A program made the translations under genes and the position numbers. The notes beneath the pieces were generated by a model. The model searched no databases, was not told the DNA's origin, and worked only from the letters and a program-made list of their open reading frames with translations. Below are positions 7,879-15,819 of a stretch of DNA of 35,491 nt, one piece after another; within the stretch, counting starts at the first letter, position 1; each line of letters begins with the position of its first letter. The DNA comes from Bacteroidota bacterium (GTDB lineage Bacteria > Bacteroidota > Bacteroidia > Chitinophagales > Chitinophagaceae): contig CANJRV010000024.1 in assembly GCA_947476825.1 (NCBI GenBank), forward strand, positions 1 to 35,491. Reading direction: 5' to 3'.

Positions 7879-9354
7879 ATGTCCAAAATAGCAATAATTG
7901 GTTCTGGTTTTTCTGGCATAAGTGCAGCTGCTTATCTATCTGCAGCTGGACATGATGTACATGTGTATGAAAAGAATGCCACTATTGGTGGAAGAGCTAG
8001 ACAATTAAAAACAGAATCTGGATATATTTTTGATATGGGTCCCAGTTGGTATTGGATGCCTGATGTGTTCGAAAAATTCTTCCATGATTTCGGGTACAAA
8101 GTTTCTGATTTCTACACACTAAAACTATTAGATCCTTCTTTTGATATTGTGTATAGAGATCAGGATACCATGAGCGTGCCCGAAAATTTTGATTCCTTGT
8201 GTACACTTTTCGAATCCATTGAAACTGGCAGTGCAAGCCAACTCCAACTTTTTATGCAAGAAGCGGAGTATAAGTATAAGACAGGGATAGAAAACCTAGT
8301 GTATAAACCAGGGCTTTCCGTAGCAGAATTTGCAGATGTAGAATTAATGAAAGGTGTATTTCGTTTGCAGGTATTTTCAGCTTTCAGCAAGCATGTACGT
8401 AAATATTTTTCGCATCCCAAACTCATCGCATTGATGGAGTTTCCAGTTTTGTTTTTGGGAGCAATGCCACAAGACACCCCTGCCCTATATAGCTTAATGA
8501 ATTATGCTGGGTTAAAATTAGGGACATGGTATCCTCAAGGTGGATTCGGCAAAGTGATTGAAGCCATGCAACAAGTTGCAGAAAAAAATGGAGCTCATTT
8601 TCATGTAAATGCGGCTGTCGAAAAAATTGGAATTGAAAATAATCTTGCAAAAAACATTGTGGTGAATGGCATTGCATTAGAATTTGATGCCATCATCGCC
8701 TCAGCAGATTATCATCATGTAGAAAGCAAATTATTACCAAAAGAATACAGAAACTACGCAGAAAAATATTGGGAGAAAAAAACCTTCGCCCCGTCTTGCC
8801 TCATTTTTTACCTTGGCATCAACAAAAAAATCGAATCGCTTCGTCACCACACACTATTTTTTGATGAAGACTTACACCAGCATTCCATCGAAATATATAA
8901 GACACCACAGTGGCCAAGCAAACCATTATTTTATGTGTGCTGTCCATCAAAATCGGATGATAGCATTGCACCTAGTGGTCATGAAAATCTCTTTCTACTC
9001 ATGCCAATTGCAACTGGCTTGCATGACAGTGAAGAAATGCGTGAAAAATATTTTAATGTCATGATGGAAAGATTAGAAAAGCAAGTAAATGAAAATATTT
9101 CTAATCACATTGATTTTAAAAGCAGCTATTGTGTTCATGATTTTATACTGGATTACAATTCCTATAAAGGCAACGCCTATGGACTTGCAAATACCTTAAT
9201 GCAGACAGCGATTCTGAAACCGAAAATAAAAAACAACAAAATTAATAATTTATTTTATACCGGTCAGCTTACGGTTCCAGGTCCTGGTGTACCGCCATCC
9301 ATCATCTCTGGCAAAGTTGCGTCTGACCAATTATTAAAATACTTAAAAAACTAA
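7879..9354 (+). CDS. crtI: CrtI, phytoene desaturase
   Basis: A FAD-dependent desaturase that introduces double bonds into phytoene to give lycopene, acting at the membrane. The 491-aa length is typical. The N-terminal dinucleotide-binding fold reads AIIGSGFSGISAAAYL, followed by YEKNATIGGRARQ, the usual CrtI continuation. The C-terminus has YTGQLTVPGPGVPPSIISG, the diagnostic CrtI/FAD-binding end. It lies between the CarH-like regulator and crtB (4 nt after its stop), the standard Bacteroidota order. Substrate assignment (four-step desaturation of C40 phytoene) follows from the presence of a lycopene cyclase in the same cluster; related diapophytoene desaturases exist, but the context argues against them. 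Confidence 0.95.
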   Translation: MSKIAIIGSGFSGISAAAYLSAAGHDVHVYEKNATIGGRARQLKTESGYIFDMGPSWYWMPDVFEKFFHDFGYKVSDFYTLKLLDPSFDIVYRDQDTMSVPENFDSLCTLFESIETGSASQLQLFMQEAEYKYKTGIENLVYKPGLSVAEFADVELMKGVFRLQVFSAFSKHVRKYFSHPKLIALMEFPVLFLGAMPQDTPALYSLMNYAGLKLGTWYPQGGFGKVIEAMQQVAEKNGAHFHVNAAVEKIGIENNLAKNIVVNGIALEFDAIIASADYHHVESKLLPKEYRNYAEKYWEKKTFAPSCLIFYLGINKKIESLRHHTLFFDEDLHQHSIEIYKTPQWPSKPLFYVCCPSKSDDSIAPSGHENLFLLMPIATGLHDSEEMREKYFNVMMERLEKQVNENISNHIDFKSSYCVHDFILDYNSYKGNAYGLANTLMQTAILKPKIKNNKINNLFYTGQLTVPGPGVPPSIISGKVASDQLLKYLKN

Positions 9355-9358
9355 AACC

Positions 9359-10195
9359 ATGAAGTCACTCTTTGACGATGTATCCATGCAATGCAGCAAA
9401 ATGACCACGCGCGCATACAGTACTAGTTTTTCTTTGGGAATCTATTTTCTAAATAACAAACTAAGAAATCCGATATATGCCATTTACGGCTTTGTTCGCT
9501 TTGCCGATGAAATTGTGGATAGTTTTGAAGGATACGATAAAAAATATTTGCTTCAAAAATTCAAACAAGAAACCTATGAAGCGATTGAGAACCGTATTTC
9601 CCTTAACCCAATATTAAATTCATTTCAACAAGTTGTCCATCAATATAAAATACAACATGAATTAATTGACACATTTCTAAAAAGTATGGAAATGGATTTA
9701 GAAAAAGTAAATTATACTGCCGAAAAATACCAAGAGTATATTCTAGGCTCAGCGGAAGTGGTTGGCTTAATGTGTTTACATGTTTTTACAGAAGGAAACA
9801 AAGATTTGTATGCCGAATTAAAACCTTTTGCTATGAAGCTGGGTGCCGCATTTCAAAAAATAAATTTTTTACGCGACTTGAAAGCGGATTATCAAATTCT
9901 TGGAAGAACCTATTTCCCAAATGTGGATATGACAAAATTTTCTACACAAACAAAACGGGAAATCGAAAATGAAATAGACTTAGATTTTAAAGAAGCATTA
10001 ATTGGCATAAAAAAATTGCCCTCCTCCTCAAAAGGTGGTGTATATCTTGCTTATGTGTACTATCATTCATTATTCAAGAAAATAAAAAAATTACCAGCAC
10101 AAAAAATTCTTTCCGAAAGAATCCATATTAGCAATGGTCAAAAATTGGGATTGATGATTAACAGTATGCTCCAGTATAAAATGAACATTGTATGA
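9359..10195 (+). CDS. crtB: CrtB, phytoene synthase
   Basis: CrtB condenses two geranylgeranyl diphosphates to phytoene, the first committed step of carotenoid synthesis. At 278 aa it is a normal length for the squalene/phytoene synthase family. Two aspartate-rich magnesium-binding motifs are visible: FADEIVDSF in the first third and FQKINFLRDLKADY followed by GRTYFP in the second half. It starts 4 nt after crtI, and its stop overlaps the next start in ATGA (10192-10195), so translation is probably coupled. The GGPP synthase gene (crtE) needed for its substrate is not in this window. Confidence 0.95.
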   Translation: MKSLFDDVSMQCSKMTTRAYSTSFSLGIYFLNNKLRNPIYAIYGFVRFADEIVDSFEGYDKKYLLQKFKQETYEAIENRISLNPILNSFQQVVHQYKIQHELIDTFLKSMEMDLEKVNYTAEKYQEYILGSAEVVGLMCLHVFTEGNKDLYAELKPFAMKLGAAFQKINFLRDLKADYQILGRTYFPNVDMTKFSTQTKREIENEIDLDFKEALIGIKKLPSSSKGGVYLAYVYYHSLFKKIKKLPAQKILSERIHISNGQKLGLMINSMLQYKMNIV

Positions 10196-10656
10196 GAACG
10201 CTAATTTTCCTTTTTATTCTATTTTCTGCAAAAAGCTATGCCGGCGACCTTCCGATTCAAGAGGTGCGCAGATTATATCAAGCCTCAGCAAGTAAAGAAG
10301 AAATCAGTATCCAACTCATATCCATTTTAGAAAAAAATAATGAACATAATAATCCAACTCTGGCAGCTTATAAAGCTTGCGCTACTATGATGATGGCTAA
10401 ATATGTTTCTAATCCTTTTCGCAAATTATCCTATTTCAAAGGAGGGAAACAATTGCTAGAAAAATGTGTATCCGCTGATACTGAAAATGCAGAAATCCGT
10501 TACCTGCGTTTAACCGTACAATCGAATGCCCCTTCATTTTTAGGCTACAACCAATCCATCACAGTAGACAAACAATTTCTTCTGCATGCTGTGTATAACA
10601 TAAAGGATGTAGTATTAAAACAAATGATTAATTCCTTTTTAAAAGATGCTAAATAA
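10192..10656 (+). CDS. Unknown secreted protein of the carotenoid cluster
   Basis: 154 aa with an evident signal peptide (MRTLIFLFILFSAKSYA, cleavage near residue 17). The mature part is mostly helical, with two blocks that look conserved in style, NPTLAAYKACATMMMAKYV and NPFRKLSYFKGGKQLLEKCV, then AEIRYLRLTVQSNAPSFLGYN. I recognise no catalytic motif. Its start overlaps the crtB stop (ATGA), and idi follows after 29 nt, so it is translated together with the pathway enzymes. The predicted location is periplasm or outer membrane. It might help place, store or transport carotenoids, but that is only guilt by association; the alternating helical pattern could also be a TPR-like repeat protein. 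Confidence 0.8.
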   Translation: MRTLIFLFILFSAKSYAGDLPIQEVRRLYQASASKEEISIQLISILEKNNEHNNPTLAAYKACATMMMAKYVSNPFRKLSYFKGGKQLLEKCVSADTENAEIRYLRLTVQSNAPSFLGYNQSITVDKQFLLHAVYNIKDVVLKQMINSFLKDAK

Positions 10657-10685
10657 GTATCATCCAAGGAAAACCAAAATTTATA

Positions 10686-11240
10686 ATGATGACCGAACTT
10701 TTAATTCTTGTAGATGAAAATGACAATCCACTTGGCAACATGGAAAAACTAATGGTGCACCAATTGGGATTGTTGCATCGTGCATTTTCAGTTTTTATTT
10801 TTAATGCAAAAGGTGAATTACTTTTGCAACAAAGGGATGATAGTAAATACCATTCTGGCGGTTTATGGACGAACACTTGCTGCAGTCATCCTCGCTTTGG
10901 CGAAGAAATTTCATCGGCAATAGATAGGCGTTTGCAAGAAGAAATGGGGATGCGTTGTACAACAAGTTTCGCATTCAGTTTTATCTACAAAACCAAATTT
11001 GCTAATGGTTTAACAGAACACGAATTTGACCATGTCTATTTTGGCGTTTCAAATGAAATCCCTTTTCCCGAAAAATCAGAAGTCAAGAGCTGGAAATATA
11101 TAAGTATCGAAAATTTAGAAAATGAAATTGTTCATCATCCAGAAAATTATACAGAATGGATGAAAATAAGTTTACCGCAAGTAAAGGCATATTTTAAAGA
11201 TCACTTCACAAACAAAACACATGAATATGCATCAGTTTAA
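10686..11240 (+). CDS. idi: Idi, isopentenyl-diphosphate isomerase type 1 (Nudix)
   Basis: Interconverts isopentenyl and dimethylallyl diphosphate, supplying prenyl precursors for carotenoids. The protein is 184 aa, as expected for type 1. The Nudix-like region contains LLLQQRDDSKYHSGGLWTN, the catalytic Cys in NTCCSHPR, the box RRLQEEMG, and the catalytic Glu in LTEHEFDHVYFG. Two adjacent ATG codons (10686 and 10689) are possible starts. The 3' end overlaps the next gene by 20 nt. Its place inside the cluster suggests that light induction also raises precursor flux. Bacteroidota often carry such a cluster copy of idi. Confidence 0.95.
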   Translation: MMTELLILVDENDNPLGNMEKLMVHQLGLLHRAFSVFIFNAKGELLLQQRDDSKYHSGGLWTNTCCSHPRFGEEISSAIDRRLQEEMGMRCTTSFAFSFIYKTKFANGLTEHEFDHVYFGVSNEIPFPEKSEVKSWKYISIENLENEIVHHPENYTEWMKISLPQVKAYFKDHFTNKTHEYASV

Positions 11241-11679
11241 ATCAGAACAATATTTATCAATAGATAGAGAAAAAGCTTGGGCTTTTTTTTCCTCACCCAA
11301 AAACCTATCTGTCATTACGCCACCTGAAATGGAGTTTAAAATTCTGACAAAGCTGAATGGTGAAGAAATTTATGAAGGCATGAAAATTGACTATACGGTC
11401 AAACCAATATTTGGTATAAAAGTTCGGTGGCAAACTGAAATTTGCAGAGTAGACAATAAAAAATATTTTACAGACAGGCAAACTAAAGGCCCCTATAAAA
11501 TTTGGGAGCACACACATACTTTTGAAGATACAGACAAAGGTCTGCTCATGACAGATGTAGTTAATTACTCTTTATACTTTGGCTTCATTGGCAAATTGGT
11601 AGAAAAATTAGTGGTGAGAAGAAAAATCAATTCTATTTTCGCTTATAGAAAAAACATCTTAGACAAATTATTTAAATAA
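11221..11679 (+). CDS. SRPBCC-superfamily ligand-binding protein
   Basis: 152 aa with the START/Bet v 1-like pattern of the SRPBCC (COG4276-type) family: an N-terminal strand FKSEQYLSIDREKAWAFFSSPKNLSVITPPEM, paired strands IYEGMKIDYTVKPIFGIKVRWQTEI, the mid-domain GPYKIWEHTHTFE, and a long C-terminal helix. No signal peptide is visible, so it is cytosolic. It overlaps idi by 20 nt (11221-11240) and ends 1 nt before crtZ, so coupling is strong. In many genomes this family is fused to, or lies next to, TIGR01777 epimerases, and one such gene closes this cluster (14690). The ligand is unknown; a hydrophobic pathway intermediate is possible but unproven. An ATG at 11227 is an alternative start. 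Confidence 0.85.
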   Translation: MNMHQFKSEQYLSIDREKAWAFFSSPKNLSVITPPEMEFKILTKLNGEEIYEGMKIDYTVKPIFGIKVRWQTEICRVDNKKYFTDRQTKGPYKIWEHTHTFEDTDKGLLMTDVVNYSLYFGFIGKLVEKLVVRRKINSIFAYRKNILDKLFK

Positions 11680-11680
11680 T

Positions 11681-12148
11681 ATGGAAACAATATTCGAAAA
11701 TGCACTTATCGTTCTTGCAACCTTTCTTTTCATGGAAGGCGTTGCTTGGTTCACACACAAATTTATTATGCACGGCTTACTTTGGGTGTTGCATAAAGAT
11801 CACCACAAAAAAGAATCCCCTGGCTTTTTTGAACATAATGATTTCTTCTTTTTAATTTTTGCATTACCTGGCATTGCTGGTTTATTCTTCGGCATGCGTC
11901 AAGATTTCAATTTTCTTTTCTGGGTAGGCTTAGGCATTACATTGTATGGGTTCGCCTATTTTTTGGTACACGACATTTTTATTCACCAACGTTTTCATTT
12001 ATTAAGAAACGCCGACAATACCTATTTTAAAGCCATAAGAAGAGCTCATAAAATGCATCACAAACACATAGGAAAAGAAGAAGGTGAATGCTTCGGTATG
12101 CTTTGGGTTCCTTTTAAATATTTTCGCAAGGCAAATTCCAGTAGCTAG
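11681..12148 (+). CDS. crtZ: CrtZ, beta-carotene 3-hydroxylase
   Basis: A membrane diiron hydroxylase that adds 3-hydroxyl groups to the beta rings, turning beta-carotene into zeaxanthin. The 155-aa protein shows the histidine clusters of the fatty-acid-hydroxylase superfamily: HKFIMHG, HKDHHKK, HDIFIHQRFH and RRAHKMHHKH. Hydrophobic segments fall at about 5-22, 55-75 and 80-100. It starts 1 nt after the SRPBCC stop and is followed 2 nt later by the lycopene cyclase, so all three are one transcript. No ketolase (crtW) is present, which points to zeaxanthin rather than astaxanthin as the main product. Confidence 0.93.
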   Translation: METIFENALIVLATFLFMEGVAWFTHKFIMHGLLWVLHKDHHKKESPGFFEHNDFFFLIFALPGIAGLFFGMRQDFNFLFWVGLGITLYGFAYFLVHDIFIHQRFHLLRNADNTYFKAIRRAHKMHHKHIGKEEGECFGMLWVPFKYFRKANSSS

Positions 12149-12150
12149 CC

Positions 12151-12870
12151 ATGAAATCTTTGTATCTCCTTGTAGATTGTTGTACGGTACTCATTCCGTT
12201 TGTATTTTCATTTCATCCCAAATTAAAATTCTACAAGCATTTCAAGCCATTTTTCATTGCAAATATGATAACAGCATTTCTATTTATATGCTGGGATATT
12301 CTATTCACCAAGATTGGTGTTTGGGGATTTAATCCAGATTATGTCTTAGGAATTTATTTTTTTAATTTGCCATTAGAGGAAATTTTATTTTTCATTTGCA
12401 TTCCCTACTCTTGTATTTTTACCTATCATTGCCTGAATCTATTTTTCAAAATAGAATGGGCATCAAAAACCCAAAATATATTCGTAGTCAGTTTATCTAC
12501 TTTCCTTTTATGCTCTGGAATTTATTTTCAGGATAAACTTTATACCGCATCCACTTGTATTAGTTTAGGAATCATTCTACTTCTAATGACCTATCTTGCC
12601 AAAATAAAATGGCTTGCCAAGTTGGTCATGATTTATCCAATTCTACTCATTCCATTTTTTATCGTCAACGGAATCCTTACTGGAAGCGGATTACCGCAAC
12701 CAATCGTGTGGTATAACAATGCTGAAAATATTGGTATCCGATTATGGACAATTCCTGTGGAAGATATTTTTTATGGCTTTGAATTGATGTTAATCAACGT
12801 TTACCTCTATGAAATGCTAAAACACAAATTCAATGTACAACTAAAAAAAATAAATGAACAAGCCATTTAA
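12151..12870 (+). CDS. Lycopene cyclase, CrtYcd/CarR fused type
   Basis: A polytopic membrane protein (239 aa, about six to seven hydrophobic segments) of the lycopene cyclase domain family, which cyclises both ends of lycopene to beta rings. Two homologous halves are visible, each with the conserved Pro-x-Glu-acid motif: NLPLEEILFF in the first half and TIPVEDIFYGFE in the second. The segment GVWGFNPDYVLGIYFFNLP is also typical. This is the fused form of what Actinobacteria encode as the separate crtYc and crtYd genes. It lies 2 nt after crtZ and overlaps the lipocalin start by 17 nt (12854-12870). It completes the route lycopene to beta-carotene to zeaxanthin with crtZ. Confidence 0.92.
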   Translation: MKSLYLLVDCCTVLIPFVFSFHPKLKFYKHFKPFFIANMITAFLFICWDILFTKIGVWGFNPDYVLGIYFFNLPLEEILFFICIPYSCIFTYHCLNLFFKIEWASKTQNIFVVSLSTFLLCSGIYFQDKLYTASTCISLGIILLLMTYLAKIKWLAKLVMIYPILLIPFFIVNGILTGSGLPQPIVWYNNAENIGIRLWTIPVEDIFYGFELMLINVYLYEMLKHKFNVQLKKINEQAI

Positions 12871-13375
12871 TTATCTTCTATTACTTATCCTATTTATACT
12901 ACCATTCATGAGTGAATCCCAGACATTAGAAACCGTTGCACAGGTGGACTTAAAAAAGTATGTAGGCAAGTGGTATGAAATTGCCTCCTATCCGCAACGA
13001 TTTCAAAAAGGGTGCCATTGCACAACTGCGGAATATACATGGAATGAAAAAGGCTACATCACAGTAGAAAACCGATGCAACAAAGATAGTGTGCATGGCA
13101 AGCAATCTTATATTAAAGGCAAAGCTTTCGTCGAAAAGAACTCTGGTAATGCAAAATTAAAAGTGCAATTCTTTTGGCCTTTCAAAGCAAAGTATTGGAT
13201 AATCGATCTTGCAGATGATTATAGTTATGCAGTTGTAAGTCATCCAAATAAAAAATATTTATGGATACTGTCAAGAACACCAAAAATGGATAACTTGATC
13301 TACCAACAAATTCTATCTAGATTAGTAGAAAAAGGATTCGATCTAGAGAAACTAAAATCCACCATACAAATTTGA
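12854..13375 (+). CDS. Bacterial lipocalin (Blc family) in the carotenoid cluster
   Basis: 173 aa with an N-terminal signal sequence (about residues 1-22, FNYLLLLILFILPFMSES) and no lipobox Cys, so probably periplasmic rather than lipid-anchored. Lipocalin motifs: YVGKWYEIASYPQRFQKGC (the GxW motif), ITVENRC, and YAVVSHPNKKYLWILSRTP, the diagnostic Blc segment. The fold is a beta-barrel that binds hydrophobic ligands. The ATG overlaps the cyclase 3' end, and its TGA overlaps the TTG start of the photolyase (TTGA, 13372-13375). Tight placement suggests a role in handling carotenoid or photo-oxidised lipid in the envelope; this is inference. Confidence 0.9.
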   Translation: MNKPFNYLLLLILFILPFMSESQTLETVAQVDLKKYVGKWYEIASYPQRFQKGCHCTTAEYTWNEKGYITVENRCNKDSVHGKQSYIKGKAFVEKNSGNAKLKVQFFWPFKAKYWIIDLADDYSYAVVSHPNKKYLWILSRTPKMDNLIYQQILSRLVEKGFDLEKLKSTIQI

Positions 13376-14685
13376 AAAACCTACAAGCAGTTACCGTATT
13401 TTGGTTTCGTCGAGATTTACGCTTGCATGATAACCATGGACTTTATGAAGCATTGTTGAGTGCGAATAATGTGCTCCCAATTTTTATTTTCGATAAAAAT
13501 ATTTTAAATAAACTTGCCAACAAAAAAGACAAGCGCGTTTCGTTTATTTATCAAACCTTACAAAACATCCATGCAACTCTACCAAAGCATGGTTCCTCAT
13601 TATATGTCGTTCATGATGAACCATTGCATGCCTTTAAATATATTTGCGACACTTTTAATGTGAAACAAGTTTTTACAAATCATGATTACGAACCAGATGC
13701 CATAGAAAGAGATGAACAAATTAGAACGTGGCTAACAACCAAAAATATTTCCTTTCACACTTATAAAGACCAAACGATATTTGAAAAAGACGAAGTTCTA
13801 AAATCAGATGGCACACCATACACTGTATTCACGCCCTATTCAAAAATTTGGAAACAAAAACTAGCAATCGAAAAGCTGCAATCATTTCCTTCAGAGACTT
13901 TATTATCTCGTTTATTACAAACAGAACCATTTCCATTTCCTTCCATGAATGAATTAGGATTTGAAAGCTCTGATGTTGAAATTCCTTCAACAGAAATCAA
14001 TAAAAAAATAATTAGTGAATACCATCTCAGTAGAAATTTTCCAGCGCTACATGGTACAAGCAAATTGAGCATTCACTTGCGCTTTGGAACCGTGAGTATT
14101 AGAGAACTTACAGCAATAGCTTTGGCATTGAACGAGCAATGGTTGAACGAATTAATATGGAGAGATTTTTTCATGATGATACTTTTTCATTTTCCAGATG
14201 TAGTACATACAAGTTTCAAAAAGAAATATGAAAACATTGCATGGCGAAATAATGAAACTGAATTTTACAAATGGTGTAACGGTGAAACTGGTTATCCGAT
14301 TGTGGATGCGGGCATGCGAGAGTTGAATGAAACAGGCTTTATGCATAATCGTGTTCGTATGGTAGTTGCCAGTTTTCTAACCAAACATTTGTTGATAGAC
14401 TGGCGTTGGGGTGAAGCTTATTTTGCTGAAAAATTGTTGGATTATGAACTCTCCTCCAACAATGGCAACTGGCAATGGGCAGCAGGTTGTGGCTGTGATG
14501 CTGCGCCTTATTTTAGAATTTTTAATCCAACCGAGCAAACAAAAAAATTTGATGCCGATTTAAAATATATCAAAAAATGGATTAAAAATTTTACACCGAA
14601 TTATTTACCGCCTATCGTTGAACATGACTTTGCAAGAAAAAGAGCATTAGACGTTTTTAAAAAATCACTAGCAGAATTTGTATAG
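13372..14685 (+). CDS. phr: Deoxyribodipyrimidine photolyase (class I-like)
   Basis: 437 aa: an N-terminal antenna-cofactor domain (VTVFWFRRDLRLHDNHGLYEAL, residues about 1-130) and a C-terminal helical FAD domain. The latter has LNELIWRDFF, GYPIVDAGMRELNETGFMHN, RVRMVVASFLTKHLLIDW and NNGNWQWAAGCG, the photolyase/cryptochrome signatures that include FAD-binding and electron-transfer Trp positions. It repairs UV-made cyclobutane dimers with blue light. The start is TTG at 13372, overlapping the lipocalin TGA; no ATG gives a full antenna domain. Placing a photolyase in a CarH-led carotenoid operon fits a common light-protection regulon. A cryptochrome-like function cannot be ruled out from sequence alone. 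Confidence 0.94.
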   Translation: MKNLQAVTVFWFRRDLRLHDNHGLYEALLSANNVLPIFIFDKNILNKLANKKDKRVSFIYQTLQNIHATLPKHGSSLYVVHDEPLHAFKYICDTFNVKQVFTNHDYEPDAIERDEQIRTWLTTKNISFHTYKDQTIFEKDEVLKSDGTPYTVFTPYSKIWKQKLAIEKLQSFPSETLLSRLLQTEPFPFPSMNELGFESSDVEIPSTEINKKIISEYHLSRNFPALHGTSKLSIHLRFGTVSIRELTAIALALNEQWLNELIWRDFFMMILFHFPDVVHTSFKKKYENIAWRNNETEFYKWCNGETGYPIVDAGMRELNETGFMHNRVRMVVASFLTKHLLIDWRWGEAYFAEKLLDYELSSNNGNWQWAAGCGCDAAPYFRIFNPTEQTKKFDADLKYIKKWIKNFTPNYLPPIVEHDFARKRALDVFKKSLAEFV

Positions 14686-14689
14686 AAAA

Positions 14690-15592
14690 ATGAAAAATAT
14701 TTTAATAACAGGAGGAAGTGGTTTTGTGGGAATACACTTGACTATATTGCTGAAGGCAAATGGTTATACTGTAAGTTTACTAACGCGAAAAATAAATCCC
14801 AAGCTAGACATTCCACAATATCTGTGGAATTGGGAACAAAAGCAAATAGACTTACAAGCCATTGCTAAGGCAGATGCGATCATTCATTTGGCTGGTGCAA
14901 ATGTGAATGGAAAAAGATGGAATGCGTCATGGAAAAAAGAAATTTATGATAGCAGAATAGAATCTACTGCGTTTCTTTTTGATATAATATCAAAAAATGC
15001 CAATCATCTCGAAGCATTTATTTCTGCATCTGCTACTGGATATTATGGTTGTGTTACTTCAGAAAAAATAGGTCATGAAGATGATTTACCCAGTGATGAT
15101 TTTTTAGCCAACACTTGCCATCATTGGGAGCTAGCCGCAAACAAATTCACGCAACTTGGCATCCGAACTGTGATGATCCGAACAGGCGTTGTATTATCCG
15201 AAAATAGCGAAGCATATAAAAAAATCAGTTTGCCAATTCGTTATGGTTTGGGCGCATCCATTGGCAGTGGCAAACAATATTTTCCATGGATACATGTAGA
15301 TGATTTATCTGGAATTTATTTAAAAGCTGTGATGGATACAAATGTACAAGGCGTTTTCAATGCCGTTGCACCCGATTACATTACCAATACACAATTAATG
15401 GCAACACTCGCCAAGCATTTTAAGAAGCCATTTTTCTTACCCAATATTCCTTCATTTATGATTAAAATATTATTTGGCGAAATTGCAGATTCGCTTCTCA
15501 ACGGAAGCAGGATTTCATCAGAAAAAATTAGCGGTACTGGGTTTAAATTTAAGTATTCGAGTATAGAGGATTTTGTTGCTTCACTACATTAG
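14690..15592 (+). CDS. TIGR01777-family NAD(P)-dependent epimerase
   Basis: An extended short-chain dehydrogenase of about 300 aa. The N-terminal ILITGGSGFVGIHLT is the dinucleotide-binding motif, followed by VSLLTRK, the family-specific YLWNWE and DAIIHLAGANVNGKRW, ISASATGYYG (active-site region), and the C-terminal IGSGKQYFPWIHVDDL, which is highly characteristic. ATG 14690 is chosen over TTG 14678 because it gives the standard MKNILITGG start; it lies 4 nt after the photolyase stop. This family often accompanies SRPBCC proteins, one of which is in the same cluster. No substrate is known for the family. It ends the light-associated cluster; no clear terminator follows. Confidence 0.92.
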   Translation: MKNILITGGSGFVGIHLTILLKANGYTVSLLTRKINPKLDIPQYLWNWEQKQIDLQAIAKADAIIHLAGANVNGKRWNASWKKEIYDSRIESTAFLFDIISKNANHLEAFISASATGYYGCVTSEKIGHEDDLPSDDFLANTCHHWELAANKFTQLGIRTVMIRTGVVLSENSEAYKKISLPIRYGLGASIGSGKQYFPWIHVDDLSGIYLKAVMDTNVQGVFNAVAPDYITNTQLMATLAKHFKKPFFLPNIPSFMIKILFGEIADSLLNGSRISSEKISGTGFKFKYSSIEDFVASLH

Positions 15593-15616
15593 ATGTGATT
15601 TAGTTAGGCAAAACAA

Positions 15617-15690
15617 ATTGGGTTGTGAGAATTATTTGGGCGGCAAGCTCGTTCAGGCCTTCCGTTTTATCGTTGCCGCAATACATCTAA
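15617..15690 (+). repeat. Dispersed repeat family A, copy 1 (short form)
   Basis: Begins with TTGGGTTGTGAGAATTATTT and continues with GGGCGGC (15638-15644) to CGTTGCCGCAATACATCTA. Both borders match copy 2 (19316-19432), but the central CTTTTTGC/GCAAAAAG hairpin is missing, so this is an internally deleted form. It fills the gap between the carotenoid cluster and the S51 peptidase gene. Confidence 0.65.
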
Positions 15691-15750
15691 AGATTATCCC
15701 CTTCACATGAATTTTCTTTTCACTTCTCTAGGTAATTACCCCCTGCCGAT

Positions 15751-15758
15751 TATCTTTG
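15751..15758 (+). promoter_or_regulatory. Candidate -7 box of the S51 peptidase gene
   Basis: TATCTTTG fits TAnnTTTG and lies 25 nt before ATG 15784 and 61 nt before ATG 15820. No good -33 TTTG at 19-21 nt distance is visible, so support is moderate. Confidence 0.35.
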
Positions 15759-15819
15759 AACCACGCTAATTTTTATCGAGAAAATGATACGTAAACAATT
15801 CACACAAAAACATAAGCAC

